From Sulfurimonas sp. (GTDB lineage: Bacteria > Campylobacterota > Campylobacteria > Campylobacterales > Sulfurimonadaceae): a stretch of 10,547 nt of DNA. The DNA lies in the NCBI GenBank assembly GCA_022712775.1, contig JAFLJZ010000048.1, forward strand, positions 1 through 10,547, read 5' to 3'. The notes below the pieces were generated by a model that worked only from the letters and a program-made list of their open reading frames with translations, was not told the DNA's origin and ran no database searches. Positions within the stretch are counted from its first letter, which is position 1, and every line of letters begins with the position of its first letter. Both the position numbers and the translations under genes were made by a program. Of the stretch, positions 5,510 to 10,547 are shown one piece after another.

Positions 5510-6358
5510 TTATAAAGATATATCTTCTAGGTTTATTATCTCTATATCATCTTGATGAAGGAAGGATTTAATTTTTTTATCTTCATAAATTATATGTTGA
5601 ACTAACCATTTCTCTATTAATATCGCTAGTTCTAGTTCAAAAACAATAATTTCCATTGTTGCAATTTTTTTTATAAAACTGTTAAGTTCTTTGACTATTT
5701 TTTTATGTATCTCATGATGATTCTGCAATTGAGGATAGCCTATCTCTTGCATATACTTTTCTTCATGTGCAAAATGGTTTTTAATATAAGATAAGAGTTG
5801 TACGATTAGCTCTTTAATTTTTGTTTTGTCTACATTCTCTTTTTCACTTAATATAAAAGCTTGATTAGCAATTTCAAAAAGCTGTTGATGCTCTTTATCT
5901 ATTTCATCTTCACCTATAAGGTAATCAGGACTCCAATGAATAATATGTCGTTGACCTTTTTTGTTTCTATACCATTTTTCAATCTTAGAATCTTCGTCAA
6001 GTATATGTGAAACTAAAGCTGTGTCGATAAAGAATGCTAATTCATTTTCAAACTCTTTAATACTCATAGTCGGAAGTTTACTTAGCATTGTTTTCATATT
6101 TTGAATAATGACATTATGGATAAATATATGCTCATTTATATCAGGAAATTCAACAACTCTCATAAAACTTTCTTCATGCGAGAAATGAATCTTCATGTAT
6201 TCGTTAAGCTCAACAATAGTTTCTTTGATTTTTTCTTTTCTTTTTTCAGGTAAAACAACTTTAAAAGCTTCCTGTGCTATTTCAAAAAGATGCTTATGTT
6301 CACGATCTATAAAAGGGTGACCTATTTCATATCTTTGCTTCCATTCGAGTTCATGCAT
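5510..6358 (-). CDS. Tandem two-domain bacteriohemerythrin
   Basis: The 282-residue soluble protein consists of two complete hemerythrin domains, about residues 4-130 and 141-268. Such domains bind O2 at a non-heme di-iron site. All seven expected iron ligands appear in each half: H21, H58, E62, H77, H81, H118, D123 in the first and H157, H195, E199, H214, H218, H255, D260 in the second, in the motifs D.EH..LFEIA, HF.HEE..M, H...H and H....D. Single-domain forms have about 130 residues, so this looks like an internal duplication. Its ATG overlaps the stop of the HD-GYP gene (TAATG), so the two are translationally coupled. This suggests O2 sensing, delivery or storage linked to c-di-GMP signalling; the link is inference. 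Confidence 0.93.
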   Translation of the reverse strand: MHELEWKQRYEIGHPFIDREHKHLFEIAQEAFKVVLPEKRKEKIKETIVELNEYMKIHFSHEESFMRVVEFPDINEHIFIHNVIIQNMKTMLSKLPTMSIKEFENELAFFIDTALVSHILDEDSKIEKWYRNKKGQRHIIHWSPDYLIGEDEIDKEHQQLFEIANQAFILSEKENVDKTKIKELIVQLLSYIKNHFAHEEKYMQEIGYPQLQNHHEIHKKIVKELNSFIKKIATMEIIVFELELAILIEKWLVQHIIYEDKKIKSFLHQDDIEIINLEDISL

Positions 6359-7356
6359 TACTTGTCCTTTGGTAGCTTGGGTGTATCAAATGTAAAACCT
6401 TCCTCAAAAAGTTTTAAACAAATGTCAACTATAGACGCTTCATATATAATTCCACGGTTATTTTTTATCTCGTTTAATGTAAATTCTAAGCCTAAGGCAG
6501 GTCTGTATGGTCTATGAAAAAGCATAGATTCAACAGTATCTGCAACTCTGATAATTTTTGCACCCAGTAAAATATCATCACCCTTGAGTCCTGCTGGATA
6601 ACCTGTTCCATCTAGGTTTTCGTGATGTTGTAATATCATTTTTGCAACAGGTGCCTTAAAATTAATGTTTTTTAAAATATCATAACCTACTTCAGAGTGT
6701 TGCTTAAGTAAGGCAAATTTCACGTCATCTAGTTTTACTGGTGTAGTAAGTATTTCTGAAGGGATATGTATTTTACCGATATCATGAAGTGCAGAAGCTA
6801 TTTCAATATACTTTTGCTCATCTTTATTCAAGCCAAGTTCCTTGGCTATTGCAACAGATAATTTAGCAACACTTGATTGATGCCCTGATGTATAAGGATC
6901 TCTTTTTTCTACTGTTTTTGCAAGAGAAAAGATTGTTTCATGCAAAATATTTTTTATATCTTTTTTTGATTGATGGAGAAGAGTAGTATCATGAATAGCT
7001 TCTAAAATATGCGTTACATTACCGTCTTCGTCTTTTATTGGTGTAGCTAGTATATCTTCCCAACATTGAATTTCAGGTTCGATTGAATGATCATGCACGA
7101 TACTTATAGGACTACCAGTTTCTATTACTTTCTCAAGTGGGCAATAAACACCATGGTTTGAGCATGGTGTATCGTAATCGTGTGAGACTTTATAACAGTA
7201 ATGGACTTTATCATTATCTTCGTCTATCGTAAGGCTATCTCTTGCTACCTTGTTCATATAGGTAACTTTATAGTTTTTATCTATAATAAAAATTTTATCT
7301 TGAATATGATCAATTATATACTTGTAATAATTGATATTTTTTACGTCATTTTCCAT
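6358..7356 (-). CDS. PAS-HD-GYP c-di-GMP phosphodiesterase
   Basis: The protein is predicted to hydrolyse cyclic di-GMP. It starts at ATG 7356 (332 residues), preferred because AAAGGGGG ends 7 bases upstream; an in-frame ATG at 7386 has only a poor site. Residues 6-125 form a PAS domain with an unusual cysteine set (C54, C65, C72 in CYKV...PC...CPLE) that could hold a metal or act as a redox sensor. After a linker helix comes a full HD-GYP domain (about 138-320): YTSGH (155-159), HD at 191-192 in HDIGK, H220, HHENLDGTGYP (244-254) and D273. No membrane segment or receiver domain is present, so it is a soluble sensor-output protein. It is coupled to the hemerythrin gene by a 1-base overlap. 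Confidence 0.93.
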   Translation of the reverse strand: MENDVKNINYYKYIIDHIQDKIFIIDKNYKVTYMNKVARDSLTIDEDNDKVHYCYKVSHDYDTPCSNHGVYCPLEKVIETGSPISIVHDHSIEPEIQCWEDILATPIKDEDGNVTHILEAIHDTTLLHQSKKDIKNILHETIFSLAKTVEKRDPYTSGHQSSVAKLSVAIAKELGLNKDEQKYIEIASALHDIGKIHIPSEILTTPVKLDDVKFALLKQHSEVGYDILKNINFKAPVAKMILQHHENLDGTGYPAGLKGDDILLGAKIIRVADTVESMLFHRPYRPALGLEFTLNEIKNNRGIIYEASIVDICLKLFEEGFTFDTPKLPKDK

Positions 7357-7428
7357 AAAGTTTCCCCCTTTACTATTTTCTTGCATAAAAGTCTTTATAC
7401 AGTCCTTATCTACGTGCTTTATAAGATT

Positions 7429-7434
7429 ATTATA
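7429..7434 (-). promoter_or_regulatory. Possible -10 of the HD-GYP/hemerythrin operon
   Basis: On the minus strand TATAAT lies about 73 bases upstream of ATG 7356. TACAAT at 7441-7436 is an overlapping alternative. No -35 or sigma-54 element was seen. Confidence 0.3.
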
Positions 7435-7480
7435 TATTGTATCATAAAATTATTGTGAATAAAAACTGACATAAATATAT

Positions 7481-7509
7481 TTTTGTTTTAACAAACAAAA
7501 TTGTATAAT
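7481..7509 (+). promoter_or_regulatory. nadK promoter with an 8-bp inverted repeat
   Basis: TATAAT is at 7504-7509, 37 bases before the start codon of nadK. Just upstream, TTTTGTTT (7481-7488) and AAACAAAA (7493-7500) form a perfect inverted repeat with a 4-base spacer that covers the -35 position. It could be an operator, but A/T-rich symmetry also arises by chance. Confidence 0.45.
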
Positions 7510-7546
7510 CAAAGCCTAGTTAATATTTTTAGATGTAGGACTTATT

Positions 7547-8401
7547 TTGCAAAATAAAATTATCAAAAAAGTTGGTGTTATTATAAGACCATCGACACCA
7601 GAACTTAAAAGCAGTTTTTTTGAACTTAAAGAGATTTTTAGATACCACAATATTGAAGTGTACATAGACAGTATCAGTGGTGGTATGATTGATGTTATGG
7701 GGATGGAATTTGATTTACTTTGTCAACAGTGCGATACGCTTGTTACCCTTGGTGGTGATGGAACGCTCATCTCGTGTGTAAGAAGAAGTTTTAAGCATGA
7801 GATTCCTATATTTGGTGTATATGCTGGAAGTTTAGGGTTTTTAGCAGATGTTAGCATGGAAGAGCTTGATGAATTTGCAAGGAACTTATCAACAGGGGAC
7901 TATAGAATCGATGAACGTTCAGTTTTAGAGGCAACGGCTGTAAAAAATGGAAAAAAGATAAAAATACACGCTTTTAATGACATAGTTTTTACAAGACCTT
8001 CTATCTCAAATATGATTCATGTAGAAACCTTAGTTGATAACAAGGCTTTTAATACTTACTATGGAGATGGTGTTATTGTCTCAACACCAACAGGTTCAAC
8101 TGCATACAACCTCTCAGCAGGTGGACCAGTTCTTTTTCCTTTAACAAAAGTTTTTACGCTCACACCGATTTGTCCTCACTCTTTGACACAAAGACCAGTC
8201 GTTCTTCCAGGAGAGTTTTCTATAGAGATGAAAACATCTGATTCTAAGGCACTTATAATTATAGATGGACAAGATATGCACGAGTTTGAACAAGGCGATA
8301 GCATCCACATAAAACTATCAGATAATTATGCGCGGCTGATTCATAGAAATGAGTTTAATTATTTTGAGGTACTAAAAGAGAAATTAGGGTGGGGTGAGTA
8401 G
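7547..8401 (+). CDS. nadK: NAD kinase
   Basis: The enzyme phosphorylates NAD to NADP in the cytoplasm, the only source of NADP. The 284 residues contain GGDGT (69-73, ATP/catalytic loop), GSLGFL (94-99), FNDIV (143-147) at the site that usually reads NE and here has Asp, the long NAD-binding motif DG...STPTGSTAYNLSAGGP (174-194) and CPHSLTQRPVVL (209-220). The start is TTG at 7547, with AGGA six bases upstream and no better ATG nearby. Divergent placement from the aspS side recalls the Campylobacter order aspS | nadK, but here the signalling pair has come between them, and recN, which I recall following nadK there, is absent. Its last 47 bases overlap the convergent DUF1450-like gene. Confidence 0.95.
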   Translation: MQNKIIKKVGVIIRPSTPELKSSFFELKEIFRYHNIEVYIDSISGGMIDVMGMEFDLLCQQCDTLVTLGGDGTLISCVRRSFKHEIPIFGVYAGSLGFLADVSMEELDEFARNLSTGDYRIDERSVLEATAVKNGKKIKIHAFNDIVFTRPSISNMIHVETLVDNKAFNTYYGDGVIVSTPTGSTAYNLSAGGPVLFPLTKVFTLTPICPHSLTQRPVVLPGEFSIEMKTSDSKALIIIDGQDMHEFEQGDSIHIKLSDNYARLIHRNEFNYFEVLKEKLGWGE

Positions 8402-8603
8402 CTTCTTCTAATGCAAGTATAAACTTTTCAATACTCTTTTTTTTCAGTTTTTCCCCCTCCACGAGTGCACATGGTTTTTTCTTGCATGTCTTACACATTT
8501 TAATGCAAGATTTTACTTTAATTTCTGCAGTTGGATAATTTAGAATTATTTCTTTTAAAAGCTTCGTTTTGTTTGGATACTTTTTGCAAAGTTGTATGAA
8601 CAT
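8355..8603 (-). CDS. Small four-cysteine protein, DUF1450/YuzB-like
   Basis: The product is an 82-residue basic cytoplasmic protein. Its centre, C33-x3-C37-x2-C40-x4-C45-ALVEGEKL, matches the CLSYCGIC....ALVNGE pattern of the DUF1450 (YuzB) family, whose fold is thioredoxin-like ferredoxin. Four closely spaced cysteines could hold an Fe-S cluster or zinc. The start at 8603 lies 2 bases after the ferritin stop codon, and GAGGTGA inside the ferritin end serves as ribosome site, so it is coupled to ferritin. A redox or iron-transfer partner of ferritin is an attractive guess, but the cysteine spacing is not that of Bfd. The last 15 or so residues overlap the end of nadK antisense. Confidence 0.72.
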   Translation of the reverse strand: MFIQLCKKYPNKTKLLKEIILNYPTAEIKVKSCIKMCKTCKKKPCALVEGEKLKKKSIEKFILALEEATHPTLISLLVPQNN

Positions 8604-8605
8604 GA

Positions 8606-9112
8606 TTATTCACCTCTTACATCACTTAGTTCACGTTTAGATAGCTCAGAATCAATCATAAATACTCCGTTTCCATCTCCTACAAGTTTTAGTTTAGAAA
8701 TAATTTCTCCCACACTAGCTTCTTCTTCCGTCTGCTCTTTTACAAACCATTGTAAGAATCCGTACGATGCATGATCTTTTTCTTTCATCGCTATATCTGA
8801 CAAATCATTAAAAGACTTCGTCATTTTGTATTCATGCGATAAACTTTCGCTAAAGCATTCTAAAAGTGATGTGTATGCTGTATTAGTTTCCTTTATTGTA
8901 AAAAGTTCTATTTTTGCTCCTTGGTTTAAGAGGTAGTCATAAATTTTAAATGCATGCGCACGCTCTTCATCATGCTGAATCATAAACCAGCTTGCACTCC
9001 CTTTATACCCAGAATTTGCACACCATGTTGACATACCAAGGTAAAGATAAGCAGAGTAAAACTCTTTGTTGAGTTGTATGTTGAGTTTAGCTGTCATTTT
9101 TTTACTAATCAT
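8606..9112 (-). CDS. ftnA: Non-heme ferritin
   Basis: This is an iron-storage subunit of a 24-mer cage that oxidises Fe(II) and stores Fe(III) in the cytoplasm. At 168 residues it is of normal bacterial Ftn length. The ferroxidase ligands are visible: E17 in LNKEFYSAYLYL, E50 and H53 in HDEERAHA, E94 in SHEYKMT, and Q127 and E130 in FLQWFVKEQTEEE. No heme-ligand methionine of the bacterioferritin type stands out. The start at 9112 has AGAGGAA about 6 bases upstream. It is the first gene of a two-gene unit with the DUF1450-like protein. The divergent 174-base gap to the second adk holds both promoters. No convincing Fur box was seen. Confidence 0.95.
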   Translation of the reverse strand: MISKKMTAKLNIQLNKEFYSAYLYLGMSTWCANSGYKGSASWFMIQHDEERAHAFKIYDYLLNQGAKIELFTIKETNTAYTSLLECFSESLSHEYKMTKSFNDLSDIAMKEKDHASYGFLQWFVKEQTEEEASVGEIISKLKLVGDGNGVFMIDSELSKRELSDVRGE

Positions 9113-9132
9113 AATAAATTCCTCTTTTTATC

Positions 9133-9138
9133 AGTATA
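9133..9138 (-). promoter_or_regulatory. Possible -10 of the ferritin operon
   Basis: On the minus strand TATACT lies 20 bases upstream of the ferritin ATG; the full AGTATACT (9133-9140) is a palindrome. The leader would be short but includes AGAGGAA. No clear -35. Confidence 0.35.
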
Positions 9139-9228
9139 CTCCTAAGCAATAAAATAAAATTATATATAAAAATATTACATATAAAATAAAAACCCTACTT
9201 AAATATTAAACTTTATACCTTATAAGTT

Positions 9229-9258
9229 TATACTAGCTTAAACTCATTAGTATATAAT
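9229..9258 (+). promoter_or_regulatory. Promoter of the second adk with an overlapping inverted repeat
   Basis: TATAAT at 9253-9258 is 28 bases before the ATG at 9287. TATACTA (9229-9235) and TAGTATA (9248-9254) form a perfect 7-bp inverted repeat with a 12-base spacer, so one arm covers the -35 position and the other the start of the -10. The arrangement would suit a repressor site, though no matching regulator is known here. Confidence 0.45.
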
Positions 9259-9283
9259 TCACACAATAAAATCTTTAGGATAA

Positions 9284-9934
<651 letters not shown>

Positions 9935-10324
9935 CTGGAGAAGCTGAGCTTTATTGATGAGTATTTCGAAAAATTCGCTTGTGATTTTGTTGTACACTTA
10001 GTCAGTTTTTCTTGCTGTCCATTGTGTATGCTCTCTGGAAAAAGCATTTTCACTATCTAAAATAAATGCACTTAATTCTTCTTCCGTTGTTATAGATAGT
10101 GCTTCTCCTTTGATTAAAACTATTTCATGTGCTATTAAAGAATATGAGACTTAATTTCATATATATATTTCCTAATACATTTATCATAATGACTTAATTC
10201 CCAATGTGATAGTTCATTTGTTGCTTTCAATTCTAATGAATAATTAAATTTAAGTCATCAATATTATTTTAGTGTCGGAGATATAACGGGGGCGAGGGTG
10301 TTCAACTTCTCGTACTTGCTATCT
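9935..10324. other. Gene-free stretch with a decayed gene
   Basis: No intact gene with a start codon lies between the second adk and the antitoxin. The left two-thirds contains a frameshifted minus-strand remnant (described separately). The right part (about 10274-10315) is a short, clearly GC-richer patch with a run of five G; it shows the short self-complementary GTTCAAC but no good hairpin or attachment-site pair. Confidence 0.4.
9998..10254 (-). pseudogene. Frameshifted coding remnant without a start
   Basis: Two minus-strand frames abut. The first is open from 10254 (after tandem TGA stops) to TAA at 10137-10135 and reads like protein (ELKATNELSHWELSHYDKC). The second is open from 10150 to TAA at 10000-9998 and ends ...ENAFSREHTQWTARKTD. 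A one-step frame change near 10137-10150 would join them into about 85 residues. Neither has a usable start codon. The S-R-E-H-T-x-W ending reminds me weakly of SLATT-type (SMODS/SLOG-associated) membrane effectors, but the transmembrane part is missing and this is memory only. It is probably the tail of a decayed accessory gene. Confidence 0.4.
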
Positions 10325-10547
10325 TTATGTTGTAGGTTTATGTTTTTCTTCAATGAGTTGACCTGTGATGTATTTATGTAAAATACTTTTAATAAAGGTT
10401 TGGTATTTTAAACCTTCTTTTAGAGCAACTGCTTTTATTTTTTCAAGTTCACTTGATGAAATCCTTATATTCATCTTTGTTTCTTCTTTTTTTACGAATG
10501 CTTCTGCAGATTTTTTTAACAATTTACTGTTTTCTTCATCATTTTTG
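10325..10547 (-). CDS. CopG-family antitoxin, 5' end beyond the window
   Basis: The frame ends at 10325 and stays open to the window edge, so about 73 C-terminal residues are seen and the true start lies to the right. The visible part has a charged lead (KNDEENSKLLKK) and then KMNIRISSSELEKIKAVALKEGLKYQTFIKSILHKYITG in two stretches: strand MNIRISS, helix SELEKIKAVALKEG, and helix YQTFIKSILHKY. This is the pattern of CopG-type (ribbon-helix-helix, BrnA-like) antitoxins of type II toxin-antitoxin systems, which repress their own operon. The toxin is normally encoded next to it. On the visible side there is only a decayed gene, so the toxin would have to lie beyond the right edge. Confidence 0.75.
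   Translation of the reverse strand, partial: KNDEENSKLLKKSAEAFVKKEETKMNIRISSSELEKIKAVALKEGLKYQTFIKSILHKYITGQLIEEKHKPTT

Noticed and set aside
7357..7386. ATG at 7386 as the start of the HD-GYP gene.
   Set aside because: It lacks a good ribosome site, while AAAGGGGG is ideally placed for ATG 7356 and the extra 10 residues are not part of the PAS domain.
9941..9955. AAGC-TGA-GCTT followed by TTATT as a terminator for the long-form adk.
   Set aside because: The stem is only 4 bp and the T-run is interrupted; too weak to call.
10290..10310. GTTCAAC as an integron attC core.
   Set aside because: It is self-complementary by itself, and no matching inverse core or attC-like paired structure lies within 150 bases.

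Overview
The window is AT-rich DNA that most resembles a free-living member of the Campylobacterota (Sulfurimonas, Sulfurovum or Arcobacter type). Three things suggest this. A short-form adenylate kinase gene lies directly behind aspS, with nadK divergent from that strand, an arrangement I recall from Campylobacter. AspRS carries the histidine expected of a non-discriminating enzyme. Promoters mostly show a TATAAT-like -10 with little or no -35. This placement is inferred from gene content and was not tested by a search.

Layout. Positions 1-942 hold no full-size gene: there is a decayed reading frame at the left edge, a short diverged repeat, hairpins with a shared loop and a few very small open frames. 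Positions 917-1904 (minus) form a compact regulatory operon: a 40-residue membrane protein, a DUF6166-like/HTH fusion and a ribbon-helix-helix protein. Positions 2001-2476 (minus) hold a four-helix CopD-like membrane protein with its own promoter and terminator. Positions 2591-2878 (plus) encode an acidic coiled-coil protein whose stop codon overlaps that of a secreted acidic repeat protein. The latter is the last gene of the operon aspS - adk (short form) - repeat protein (5460-2875, minus).

Upstream of aspS lies a signalling pair, also on the minus strand: a PAS-HD-GYP c-di-GMP phosphodiesterase translationally coupled to a tandem two-domain bacteriohemerythrin (7356-5510). nadK (7547-8401, plus) reads away from it. 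A ferritin gene coupled to a small DUF1450-like cysteine protein (9112-8355, minus) converges on nadK and overlaps its end. A second, long-form adenylate kinase closely resembling gammaproteobacterial Adk (9287-9934, plus) diverges from the ferritin operon.

The right end (9935-10547) is accessory: a frameshifted remnant without a start and the C-terminal part of a CopG-type antitoxin that runs off the window.

Taken together, a housekeeping core (aspS, adk, nadK) is interleaved with iron/oxygen handling genes (ferritin, hemerythrin) and c-di-GMP turnover, and both edges look like mobile or decayed DNA. The most unusual items are the DUF6166-HTH/RHH/micro-membrane-protein operon, the presence of two adenylate kinases of different type, the ferritin-coupled cysteine protein, the secreted 11-residue Trp repeat protein and the hairpins with a common loop in the left region.
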